DNA of 64,000 nt from Scatophagus argus (Eukaryota > Chordata > Actinopteri > Scatophagidae). Made by a program: the position numbers and the translations under genes. The notes under the pieces were generated by a model, which saw only the letters and a program-made list of their open reading frames with translations, was not told the DNA's origin and searched no databases. Shown here piece after piece: positions 1-9,622 of this stretch. The stretch lies in NCBI RefSeq assembly GCF_020382885.2, contig NC_058511.1:4619501-4683500 (forward strand), written 5' to 3'. Position 1 is the stretch's first letter. Every line of letters begins with the position of its first letter.

Positions 1-1
1 G

Positions 2-190
<189 letters not shown>

Positions 191-291
191 ATCTCCGACC
201 ATCACCAAAAAACCCCACACCAACTGCACCAGCTCTCCTTCCATATCTGTATTTCTACTGTGCCTTTTGCTGTATATACATGTGCTGTTGT

Positions 292-297
292 AATAAA
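292..297 (+). promoter_or_regulatory. Poly(A) signal of the actin gene
   Basis: AATAAA lies about 100 bp after the actin stop codon, followed by T- and GT-containing sequence (GTAACAGTGTGCAGTGCTGG). A 3'UTR of about 120 bp is implied. Position and context are as expected; cleavage probably falls near 310-325. Confidence 0.7.
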
Positions 298-325
298 AAT
301 AGTTGCTTTTAACAGTAACAGTGTG

Positions 326-994
326 CAGTGCTGGAGTCTCATTATGCAGGCAGTGAGCATTTCCATGAGCATATTATAAGATGTCTGTTGATGCAACGCA
401 CGTCCTTTGGTGGCAGTTTGATAACCATGAGTTCCTTTAATCGTTGATAGATTTAGAATATCATGAGTTCAAGTGCAGAAATTAAAATGGTTTAAAGACT
501 CATTTGTAGTATCAACATCAATTTCATTCTATGAGTTTTGACCCTGTAAGAATTCTTTCTCTTTTCCATTAACCTTCAAGAAAAATGCACCAGAAATCCT
601 CACTCTACTGTAATTAAATAATACAGTAAATCATGGGAATTGGAGGCCTTAAGATTTAGCTACTTTTCTACCTTTAGACCACATTAGACATCCTTTAATT
701 TCCCAACTAACAAAGGTATATATGAAAAATAAAGTGACTTTCTGTAGTTGCTGAAGGTTGTGAAGAGAAAGTTATTTTCAAATTAAAAGCTCATATCTAC
801 CACGTTCACCATGTGCCCTGAACACAGCACTTTTCCTTCACTTCCTTGTCACCTGTGGCACAGGTGATATGGATGAGCGTGATAAAGCCAGCCTCCTTCG
901 TTCACCAGTGAGTGACATGGTGAGGTTACGGTGTCGCACAGTTAGAGGCTGTTGAGCTGTGTAGTTTCTCACATTTCTCACTGATATTTAAATC
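326..994. other. Intergenic region and likely arhgap11a 5' flank
   Basis: AT-rich single-copy-looking sequence between the actin 3' end and the arhgap11a start codon. No protein-like frame, TATA box or recognisable repeat was seen. The proximal promoter and 5'UTR of arhgap11a must lie in the right-hand part, but I cannot place the transcription start. Confidence 0.5.
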
Positions 995-3085
995 ATGAAG
1001 GTTACAGACAGTAACGTCATCCGGTTTCACCTTCAAGTTCTTCATGGGATAACTGTGAGGAGCCTTGAGAAGAAGAAGGACAGACTGTTCATCGGGCCTG
1101 CAAAGATCTTCGGTGTTCCTCTGGAGAATTTACCCAGGCGATACATACCTGAGTTTGGACTGGTGCCCTGGTGAGTGGGAGTTTGTGATATTTGCCCAGA
1201 GCAACAGCTCAGTGATTAATCCTGTTCTTTCAACATGTTGTGTCTCAGCTTTTTGGTGGACACTTGTTCAAATCTTCTGGAGCGTGTTGGGACTGTAGGC
1301 CTGTTCAGAAAGCCAGGCTCTCTTCCTCGCATTAAGACCCTCAGGGTAGGACCTTGACCTTTGTGGATTTCATTAACGCAATTTCCACTTTGAGTAATGG
1401 CACCACCTGATGGTTTGAGCAAACAGCAGTTCAGCTTCTGTGCATGAACAAGTTCTGTGATGCTGCACGCAACCAGTAGTGCGTGTGATGTGAATTTTTA
1501 TTTTAATTTTTTCTCATTTTGCGCTTGCTGTGTCTGATTCAGACCAAACTGAATCGTGAAGAGGGCTGTCTATCCACAGCCCTCCCCTACGACGTGGCAA
1601 CTCTCATCAAGCAGTTCTGCAGGGAGCTTCCAGAGCCTTTGTTTCCCTCCGAGCTGCATGCAGCTCTGCTCAAAGCCCAGGCGCTGTCCAACCTGGAGGA
1701 CAGGACTTCAGCCCTCCAGCTGCTGTCCTGCTTGCTACCGGCCAGAAACTCCTCCTGTCTACATTATCTGTTCAGCTTCCTCTCCAAAGTCTCCCAGAGG
1801 TTTGATACTAATGTGGGGAAATTTAAAATGTAGTGTAACAAGCTATTTACTTTGTTTATTTTGCTCTTTTTACATTTTAACTATGTTTTTCAGACAGGAT
1901 TTCACACAGTTTCAAGTGACACATTAATGATTTTATTGCATGTGTTTTTCCTTTTTATTCTATGTGATGGCGTCAGATGCAGCGAAAACCTGATGACCAG
2001 CTCTAATCTCGCCACCGTCTTTGTTCCATGTCTTTTACCACCACCCAACAAGACAGAGATGTCCGAAGGACGACTTGAACTCAGAGTTCTTGTCCTTCGC
2101 ACCTTCATTGAAAATCCTCACTTATTCGGTAATCAACCAATCCCCTTGTCTCGACTTGATCATTTTAATTAAGTGCATTATGTCTGCAACGTTCAGAACT
2201 TCATCATATTTGTTAGGTGTGATTCCAAAAGCTGTCATGGACAGCATGGAATTTCTGATGAATTTCCATCTTCTGAAAGACTCAAAGAGAGGACATAAAC
2301 GAAGACACAGTTTCAAAGGTAAGAAAATACATCTGAAAAATATTGGTCTTGCTTAAAAAAAACTGGCAGTGTGTCAAAGTCTCCTGTGTGCTCCTAAATT
2401 TCATTTTCTTAAATGCCTGAAGTGAGGCAGTCTGTGAAGACGGTGCCCTTCATTCAAGGGAGATCAAAGGTCGAGCCCACAGTCCTGGAGCCGGAGCAAG
2501 GGTCCACCTCAGGGGACAGAAAAACACTCAGGAGAAGCATCGGGCTTGAGACTTTCCCCAGCGTCCAGCTGTTCAGGACTTGCATGCCCTGTGCAGGTAA
2601 ACACAATGAGAAAGGAGCAGGCTGGAATTGAGGCAAATTTGTACAGAATGTGATGATGTTTAAATTGTTTGCAGACCAAAGTTTCAGACCTGCAGCCGCT
2701 TTATTGGACAGTCTGAGACCTGCTGGCAATGAGACATGCAGGACTCCACGTGAGGGACTAAAAAGGTAAATCATAAAAGCATAATCTGTTTCAGATGATA
2801 ACCATAGAGTGTAGAACCAGCTAATCTAGCTCTGCTTCCTGTGAGAACCGGCAGTAACGTGGCATCATACCAAAGCTCTCTGAACAATCATGGAGTCACT
2901 TAAAAAAGTCTAATACACGTAATCTGACCTTTCCTTCCTTTCCTTCGTTTATCCCTTTCCTTGTCTTAAGAGATCTGCGACTGGGTCATTTCCCGAGACT
3001 CGCCGGGGATGAAGGCAGCTCTCCTGTGCTCACAGGTGTTGGGAAACTGCAGTTCACACCTTGGAGAAGACGCACTTCACTATGA
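995..3085 (+). CDS. arhgap11a: Rho GTPase-activating protein 11A-like, short form
   Basis: Eight exons join in frame: 995-1170, 1249-1345, 1543-1799, 1977-2128, 2217-2318, 2423-2596, 2675-2765, 2971-3085 (TGA), giving 387 residues. All introns are GT/AG; the acceptor at 2421-2422 is weak. The start aligns with mammalian ARHGAP11A, and the family motif KIFGVP (38-43) precedes the RhoGAP domain (about 44-250). The catalytic arginine finger is R79 in GLFRKPG; the usual serine three residues after it is proline here. KQFCRELPEP and SSNLATVF are further RhoGAP hallmarks. The family speeds GTP hydrolysis on RhoA and acts in the nucleus and at the cytokinetic cortex. Human ARHGAP11A has about 1020 residues; here only about 130 basic residues follow the GAP domain before the stop, and a poly(A) signal follows, so the long tail is missing. 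It could be the orthologue or a truncated paralogue; position favours the orthologue. Confidence 0.88.
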
Positions 3086-3318
3086 AGTGTTTAATATTAA
3101 GGAACTGTCATGTGGGTTGCCTCATGTTGTTGCAACATATTTTAGTTTATAATCTCTGATGGACCTTGTTGTATTTAGAGCAGTTTAGTTTTATTTTAAA
3201 TCGGGTAACTTAAATTGCATCTTGATGCTATGTTTTAGTGAATTTATGTATTTGTCTATTTATTTCATAGCGCGATTGTTGTATGTGTTAAGTAGTCACC
3301 ATGTTTTTATATTAAGTG

Positions 3319-3324
3319 AATAAA
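3319..3324 (+). promoter_or_regulatory. Poly(A) signal of arhgap11a
   Basis: AATAAA about 235 bp after the arhgap11a stop, followed by a T-rich stretch (CTCTTTTTTTCACTGC). It supports the gene ending here rather than continuing into the long C-terminal exon present in mammals. Confidence 0.7.
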
Positions 3325-3478
3325 TCTCTTTTTTTCACTGCTTTTCCTTGTGTATCTTTTACCTGCACTTGTTACACAAACTTCTAAAAGTTAAGTAGTT
3401 GTGAGAAGGTGAGGCTCTTTCAGAGCATAGGAGAAGTGGCTTGTGATCGGAGGGTTGGATGTGGTGGAGTGATTGATG

Positions 3479-3712
3479 TGAAAAATGCCCCCCCCCCACC
3501 TCCCCATTAGCTGGCTGATGTGCCCTTGAGCAAGGCACTTATGCTCCCCGGGCGCTTGATGCTGCCCACTGCTCCTGTGTGTTTCACTGCATGCAATTTG
3601 CTGGGTGTTGCATGTGTGTGTTCAACTAAGGATGGGTCAAATGCAGAAGACAAATTCAATGTGTATATGTAAAATATATATACTGTCAATAAAGTGATTC
3701 TTAATTCTTATG
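3479..3712 (+). repeat. Teleost interspersed repeat with retroposon 3'-tail character
   Basis: The segment contains CTTGAGCAAGGCACTTA, CTCCCCGGGCGCTTGATG, GGTCAAATGCAGAAGACAAA and ends TGTCAATAAAGTGATTCTT. I know this as a very common fish dispersed repeat, with the core GAGCAAGGCACTTAACCC and the tail TGACAATAAAGT. It is diverged and lacks an internal polymerase III promoter that I can see, so it is probably a LINE- or SINE-type 3' tail. The class is recalled from memory. Confidence 0.6.
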
Positions 3713-4252
3713 AGCAAAATACATTTATTTTATTTTAGTTTTGAACATTTTGTTTGAAAGTGTTGAGTAGTAACACATGACGATGCCCTGACCAGCTCAT
3801 TACGCCTGTCTCGTGCAGTGCTGTCGTGGGCCAACAGCGCAACAGCCAATGAGAAGGGAGGATACTGGTATCTTAGCAACTGCATCTGAACAGTGAAGTG
3901 GGGCGGATCGGATCCTGCGAGGTTGCATAATGGACAGTTCGGATGAGAAAGGAAATTAAGTGTTTTTCCCTTCAAAATAAAGCAGGAGAAAAAAACTATA
4001 CGTTTATAGCATTTTTTAGGATAACAACGAAGCACTAAAATCTGAGTTTATGCTAGACTAACTTAAATCAGAGTGAATTGCGGCGAAATTGTACGAGGAA
4101 CTGATTCTGAAACGTCTTTGTATCGTATTTGGAGGGATTGGAAGGCTTCTTTTAAATTTTACTTTGAAAACCGGAAATACATTTTTTTATTATTGTGACG
4201 AATTTAACAGGGGTCTCGCGCAGCAGGCAGGTGCCACCATCAGCGCGACACG
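3713..4252 (+). promoter_or_regulatory. scg5: scg5 5' flank and non-coding first exon
   Basis: GC content rises to the right. The sequence GCGCGACACG is followed by a consensus donor GTAAGA at 4253, which I read as the end of a non-coding first exon (about 4205-4252). The next exon starts exactly at the scg5 start codon (4701), so the whole 5'UTR would lie upstream of this 448-bp intron. The TSS is not identifiable; no clear TATA box is present. Confidence 0.5.
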
Positions 4253-4552
4253 GTAAGAAAAACACAGCGAAAACCCGTTTATAGGAAGGTTTGTGATGGT
4301 TTTTAGCGATAAAATCATTTGTTAATCAAGTAAATTAAGCTGAACAGATTTTAATACAAATGATGGCGCTTTTTCTGTGTCTGTGGCGTATCATTGAGTC
4401 TATTTATAGACTGTTTACGTTGGCCTTGTGTGTGTTTACAGAGTGAGTGGCACACGAAGGCTTTGCTCCATTTACAGACAATGTAGGCCTGTGTTATTGT
4501 TTCTATGACATAAGAACATCCTTTGAAATCGCTACTTTCATATTATGGACGC

Positions 4553-4555
<3 letters not shown>

Positions 4556-4587
<32 letters not shown>

Positions 4588-4590
4588 TAT
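4556..4590. repeat. (TTA)n microsatellite
   Basis: About eleven consecutive ATT/TTA units in the first scg5 intron, about 110 bp before the coding exon. It contributes a T-rich tract but has no other visible role. Confidence 0.9.
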
Positions 4591-4700
4591 TTATTTTACC
4601 CAGTTAGCCTGCCGTGTGTCTAACAGGAACACGCAGCTGTGTTTGCACATGATTACACGCCTGTTCATCTTTAAGTCTGTTGTGTTTATTCTCCCTGCAG

Positions 4701-6955
4701 ATGGCAGAAATGGGCCCGGCTGTGCGGTTATCGTTGCTCGGCCTCCTCCTGTGCCTGCAGCTCGGCCGGGCTCCGGCCCGCAGCCCGCGCACGGCGGACC
4801 AGGTGTCTGAGGCCGACATCCAGCGGCTCCTGCACGGCGTCATGGAGCAGCTGGGCATTGCGCGTCCCAGGGTGGAGTATCCCGCACATCAGGCCACCAA
4901 CATTGTCGGACCTCAGAGCATTCAGGGTGTGTTGGGTGCATTTCTCAGTGCTTTAAAGTCTTACATGTTAAGAGATGAAACGGGTGAAACCAAGAAGAAG
5001 AAGAAATCCTCTGCAAAGTGCATGTTATCATATGTTATGTTAAATCTACACCCAATGTGATCCTGGCACAGTTCAGGTCAGGTTTTTGATATTTTATATG
5101 TCTTTATCAGTTAATCAGCATTTATTTCTCGGCCCATACATAGTTTTGTCTGAATGTCAGGAAAAATAGTGAACAATACACATTGCAGTTACACTGAGCC
5201 AAAGCTGACATCTTCAAAGTGCTTGTTTAATCCGACTGACAGTCCAAAAGTCAGAGCTATTCGATTTACTGCCATACTTGACAAAGAAAAACATCCGATC
5301 CTCAAGTTTGACACCTGAAACCACAAAATTGTTCGCTAAAGACAAACAGTTAATTGGCTATCAATTTTGGTTAAACAATTCTGTTGTCAGATGGAGAATA
5401 TTCAGATTTGACGTTAAATGTAAATAAATACTTCACCTGTGCCTGTGCTTGTATGGTGAAGACTGTAGTTGACTGTAGTTCTTATTTTCATCCACAAGGT
5501 GGTGCTCACGAAGGCCTGCAGCACCTCGGCCCCTTTGGCAACATCCCCAACATTGTGGCCGAGCTGACAGGCGACAACGTCCCCAAAGACTTCAGTGATG
5601 ACCACGGGTACCCAGACCCTCCAAACCCCTGTCCGCTGGGAAAGACCGGTAGAAACTGGTTCTAAGCACATTATTTATTAACATGCTAATGTCTCAGTAT
5701 GAAAATCAAGGCAGATGTTATTTATCGGATCAGCCACTTTTTGCTGAATTCAATGGGTCGGTCTTTAAGGCGGTGCATTGTGCTCTTCCTCCTCTCTGTG
5801 TGCCTCTCACCACGTTCACAGCAGCAGACGGCTGTTTGGAAAACGCTCCAGACACAGCCGAGTTCAGCAGAGAGTTTCAGAAACACCAGCACCTATTTGA
5901 CCCGGAGCATGACTACCCAGCCCTGGCGAAGTGGGTGAGTGCACAGTAGGGCTGGAACTCATTATTTGTTTTATCACACATCAATCAAATGGTAAAAATT
6001 GCCCATGTTCGTCCAAGTTCACAGAGCTTCGAGTAGATTGTTTTGTCAGAACGACAGTCCAAAACCCAAACATGTTCCCATTACTTTGTCACAAAACAGA
6101 GAAAAGCAGCAAATCTTCACCCTTTAACCACCAGCCGTTTAAATGATCAATTATCAGAATATTAATATCAATAGCAACTGGTGCTGAGGTGTAGCACTAT
6201 GATAAGAATTTGTTCCAGTTCTAGAAGAGAAATCCTCATCTTTTCCTCTCTGCATGTCGGGAACAAGCAGCCTGGCATATGACAGATATGGTTTCCCATG
6301 CTGGCGACAGCACAAATACAAAATGAAGACAAGACTTTTGCAATTTTAAAAATCAAACAAAACTTTGTAGTTGGCCTGGCCGGGAGAAATCACCCCTTTG
6401 GCTGTTTTTATTCCCTGGAAAGGCATTCAGGCAATTTGTTGGCTGTAATTTAAGGCCAAAGAGGGCCAGCAGTAACGCAATGGGTACGTGATATAAAACT
6501 GTTTTTTTTTTCTGCTTTTCCCTTCAGAACAAGGAGCTTTTGTACCAGAAACTGAAGGGAGGACCAAAAAGAAGAAAGAGGGTATAGTGTTTGTTGTCTT
6601 TTTCCTCCTCCTTTGTAGCATTATGTCTGAAAAACCACATCACCAGCACTGAAATGTACCCCCGAGGGGAGTGATAAATGTACTCTCAAACTCACTGATT
6701 TAGATGGGAAGAAGAAAAGTCACTTTGGATTATTTGGGGGGGACAAACTCGCCTCATATTTTTCATTCAGATATGAAGTCTTTGACTGTACTTCTGGTAA
6801 TATTTTTGTCTGCCCCCCTGCAGGGTGTCAACCCGTATTTAATGGGCCAGAGGCTCGACAATGTGGTCGCCAAAAAATCTGTTCCTCGCTTCTCCTCTGA
6901 GGAAGACGAGGAAGAGGCACCGACAGTCCCTGCTGCCAGCAAATCCACAACCTAA
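4701..6955 (+). CDS. scg5: Neuroendocrine protein 7B2 (secretogranin V), PC2 chaperone
   Basis: Coding exons 4701-4926, 5499-5648, 5825-5934, 6528-6581 and 6824-6955 join in frame to 223 residues (human 212). The protein is a secretory-granule chaperone that helps pro-PC2 (Pcsk2) mature and then inhibits it. A signal peptide covers residues 1-26 (hydrophobic [11 protein letters not shown], cut after APA, as in human). [18 protein letters not shown] and the PPNPCP motif (116-121), needed for proPC2 binding, are intact. The furin site RRKR (177-180) sits at an exon end, so the PC2-inhibitory C-terminal peptide starts G181 V N P Y L and keeps the critical VVAKK (194-198). The tail after VVAKK is longer and more acidic than in mammals (EEDEEE, then a Ser/Thr-rich end). 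The start ATG is the first codon after a CTGCAG acceptor. Exon 4 has a tandem CAG acceptor. Confidence 0.96.
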
Positions 6956-6985
6956 ACTCCTGCACCCACATGTTTAAGCATTTTG

Positions 6986-6991
6986 ATTAAA
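6986..6991 (+). promoter_or_regulatory. Probable scg5 poly(A) signal (ATTAAA)
   Basis: ATTAAA lies 31 bp after the scg5 stop and is immediately followed by AATAAG. It is a variant signal and the implied 3'UTR is very short. Longer transcripts into 7000-7400 cannot be excluded, though no AATAAA was noticed there. Confidence 0.4.
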
Positions 6992-7771
6992 ATAAGAAAC
7001 CGTATGTAGAGAGAAGATGAAAATCATTCATGCTTTTTCAAAACTTTTATTGCAAACATATTAATTGGCCCAGATGTTATTCACTAATTAAGCATGTCTT
7101 ACACCTGGTGCTCTTATTTTTACGTATGGACTTGTAGACTGGTCCAGTTATAGGGGGAAAAAGTGATTCACAGTTACAGCAACAGTTTTAAAGCATGTAG
7201 AACAGTAACAACACCTGAGATTTAACCATTTAAAATTTAAAAACCTGGCTGGCATTGTGAGGTTTATCTACAACTGTATTATAATGACAGGTTGTATAAA
7301 GATATGTTGATTTGGAGGAATGTTCACTCAGACAGTTAATATTATTATTATCATTATTCATGTACAGTTTTACTCACTCTGAAGTTTCTGAAGTATAATT
7401 TTTTAATGTCTCGATATAATCACGTCTGTATCTTGAAGCATAGATTGAATACAGATCATGTTAATCATAACTTGTTGTAGCTTTGTCATGTAAAGAAAAG
7501 AAATCTTATTCTGATTAGTGTCTACTCACATCACCATACCGCAGTAACGTTAGTCTCTACAGGCAGCTTCATCTCGACAAAAATGCTTGTGTTATGCTTT
7601 TCTTCTGTTAAACCAAATAAACGTTTTATCTGCATTGACAGAGTTTGGACTTGGATAGTTATTTTCCCTTTCAAACAGATAAAATGAGGATCAGGGTTCT
7701 GGCAGGGGTGGGCGTGTTCTGCTGAAGCTCTGAAGCTCAAGACCGTTTAGAAAAGCCCTCAGTATGTCATT
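6992..7771. other. Intergenic region scg5-grem1
   Basis: AT-rich sequence with no protein-like frame and no repeat I recognise. It holds any scg5 3'UTR extension and the grem1 upstream promoter. Confidence 0.5.
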
Positions 7772-7777
7772 TATAAA
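7772..7777 (+). promoter_or_regulatory. grem1: TATA box, grem1 core promoter
   Basis: TATAAA within ATTTATAAAGCC, about 100 bp before a consensus donor and 270 bp before the grem1 start codon. A start site about 30 bp downstream (near 7800) would give a 5'UTR exon of about 70 bp. The distances fit; the function is inferred. Confidence 0.55.
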
Positions 7778-7799
7778 GCCACTACAGAGGAGGAAGGGC

Positions 7800-7873
7800 C
7801 TGGAGGAGAAACGCATGCTGTAAACTGTCTGACTGGATCGAGTTTTCTTGTGAGGAGCTTGAATAAACAACAG
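7800..7873 (+). other. grem1: Probable grem1 non-coding first exon
   Basis: The exon would end in CAACAG before GTAACT (7874) and splice over a 164-bp intron to the acceptor TCTCTTTCAG ending at 8037, eight bases before the start codon. Vertebrate grem1 genes also have a non-coding first exon and put the whole protein in exon 2. The 5' edge is estimated from the TATA box. Confidence 0.5.
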
Positions 7874-8045
7874 GTAACTCTACCTAGTAATTGCTGATTT
7901 TGTTTGTTAAAATGATCCCCTAAACTATCGCGCGTTTGTCGCGTAGAGCGCGCGTAAAAGCTGCGCGTAAAAACCAAAGGAAAACTGCGCAAACTTCTCT
8001 CCATTCAAAATCGACTTTGTGTCTTTTTCTCTTTCAGCTTCAGCG

Positions 8046-8585
8046 ATGAAGACACCATCAGTGCTGATCTCTGCTCTGGTTCTAACTATGCTGCTCAACC
8101 CGCTGTGGAGTACAGATGCCGACACCTTTCAGGGCGCTTTCCCGCACCCAAACAAGTACAACCCAAACGAGTCGGAAAGATGCCTACAACCACCCATCGG
8201 TGGACTCATTTCTCGGGGTGCTGGATCTGTAATGTCAACCGACGAAGTGCTGGAGTCCAGTCAGGAGGCGCTGCACGTCACGGAGCGTCGGTACCTGCGG
8301 CTGGACTGGTGCAAGACGCAGCCGCTCAAGCAGACCATCCACGAGGAGGGCTGCCTGAGCCGCATCATCATTAACCGGTTTTGCTACGGACAGTGCAACT
8401 CCTTCTACATCCCGAGGCATAATTACCAGGACGGAGACGTCTTTCAGTCCTGCTCCGCCTGCAAACCCAAAACCTTCAGCACCGTAACTTACACCCTCTT
8501 CTGTCCGGGTCAAACACCCAGCACCAGGAAGAAACGGATCCAGCGCGTAAAGCAGTGCCGCTGTACAACAATTGGTACGGATTAG
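8046..8585 (+). CDS. grem1: Gremlin-1, secreted BMP antagonist
   Basis: A single-exon frame of 179 residues (human 184). Gremlin-1 binds BMP2/4/7 outside the cell and limits signalling in limb or fin bud, kidney and gut. An N-terminal signal peptide (about 1-25, LISALVLTMLL) is followed by an N-glycosylation site (NES, 41-43). The helical SSQEALHVTERRYL leads into the DAN-type cystine knot with the nine expected cysteines: C89, C103, C113, C117, C136, C139, C153, C171, C173. DWCKTQPLKQTIHEEGC and RFCYGQCNSFYIPRH are nearly unchanged from mammals; the finger-2 loop NYQDGDV differs from the human IRKEEGS at equal length. A basic heparin-binding stretch RKKRIQRVK (161-169) is kept. An in-frame ATG at 8019 lies in the upstream intron, so I chose 8046. 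Co-orthologue a or b cannot be decided here. Confidence 0.95.
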   Translation: MKTPSVLISALVLTMLLNPLWSTDADTFQGAFPHPNKYNPNESERCLQPPIGGLISRGAGSVMSTDEVLESSQEALHVTERRYLRLDWCKTQPLKQTIHEEGCLSRIIINRFCYGQCNSFYIPRHNYQDGDVFQSCSACKPKTFSTVTYTLFCPGQTPSTRKKRIQRVKQCRCTTIGTD

Positions 8586-9275
8586 ACGCAAACTAATACA
8601 TCCGGGACGATTATATCCTCCATAGCTGGGGGGAAGGTGCAGCTTTGCAAAAATATATATTTAAAAAAAAAAACCCGGGAAACTTATTTTACTTAAAGGA
8701 CACATCTAAAAGCGGGAAAATGAGGAACTTAACTGAGCCTTTTTTGTCATTGTGATGGAGGGAATTTGACACTAATTTCGTTTGACTGACAATATACATG
8801 AGTGATTGAGTCAGGTGCCAAGTTCCCTCGGTTAACCTGCATTTAGTGATGTATCACACTGTCCCGCTTTCATGTAAATTATCAGTCACTGCTTCCACAA
8901 AGGCAGTTTTTATGAGCGTCCACAGATTTGGAGGATTTGTTTAGTTCAGGGTTTAGTTGAGTGAACTGACCATAGGAGCCATTGAGGACATGTTTAAGCT
9001 TAAGGCAGGCTGGTTTGTTAACAATTTATAATGTCATATTTGTTGCAGACATACAGGCTAATGGATATGCAGCTGGAGAAAGTGCTAAAGGACTCAGAAA
9101 CTTGGATGGTTGTATTATTTCCACTGTGTGGGATGTAAAGCTGATGACTTTCATGATTTAGAGAATTTTTCAGAACCTGCACTGCTAAATGCCACTTCAT
9201 TTTATGATGGTGTATAATATGTATATCATGTATTGTAAAGTTGCTTGTAAATAAAACAGTTTCCAAGCAATGAGA
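8586..9275 (+). other. grem1: grem1 3'UTR with poly(A) signal
   Basis: A stretch of about 690 bp follows the grem1 stop. It is AT-rich, with several ATTTA-like motifs toward the end, and finishes with AATAAA at 9250-9255 in GTAAATAAAACAG. No frame of note. The 3' end meets that of fmn1 coming from the other side. Confidence 0.65.
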
Positions 9276-9292
9276 TTTTATGATCAGAGATT

Positions 9293-9298
9293 TTTATT
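9293..9298 (-). promoter_or_regulatory. fmn1: Probable fmn1 poly(A) signal
   Basis: TTTATT on the plus strand reads AATAAA on the minus strand, 325 bp after the fmn1 stop codon (9623-9625). Cleavage 15-30 bp further would fall near 9265-9280, inside the end of the grem1 transcript. Confidence 0.55.
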
Positions 9299-9622
9299 TG
9301 TGGGAACATACTGAAAAGATTAGACTTAACATGTCAGAATTAATGCAAAAAATGTAATGGCGATATGAGAATTTCTACAGTTTAAGCTATCTCTGATGTC
9401 CACATATTGCACATAAGATTTCTTTAGTCTTTTAAATTTAAATACATTTACAGGAAGCAAAATTATTTCATAAAGTAGTTAGTTGATGAATGCAAGTACT
9501 CCATGAACATGTCAGAACAACAGACAAAAAAAGCAAAAATCAAGAAATCCTGGCTTTATACCACATCCAGTCTGATCCGGCTTAGTTAGGATGGTTGTGT
9601 ATTTTTATACCTCCTGAGTTTC

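Noticed and set aside
8019-8045. Upstream in-frame ATG extending gremlin-1 by nine residues
   Set aside because: It lies in the T/C-rich tract of the intron acceptor ending at 8037; the protein starting at 8046 has a normal signal peptide.
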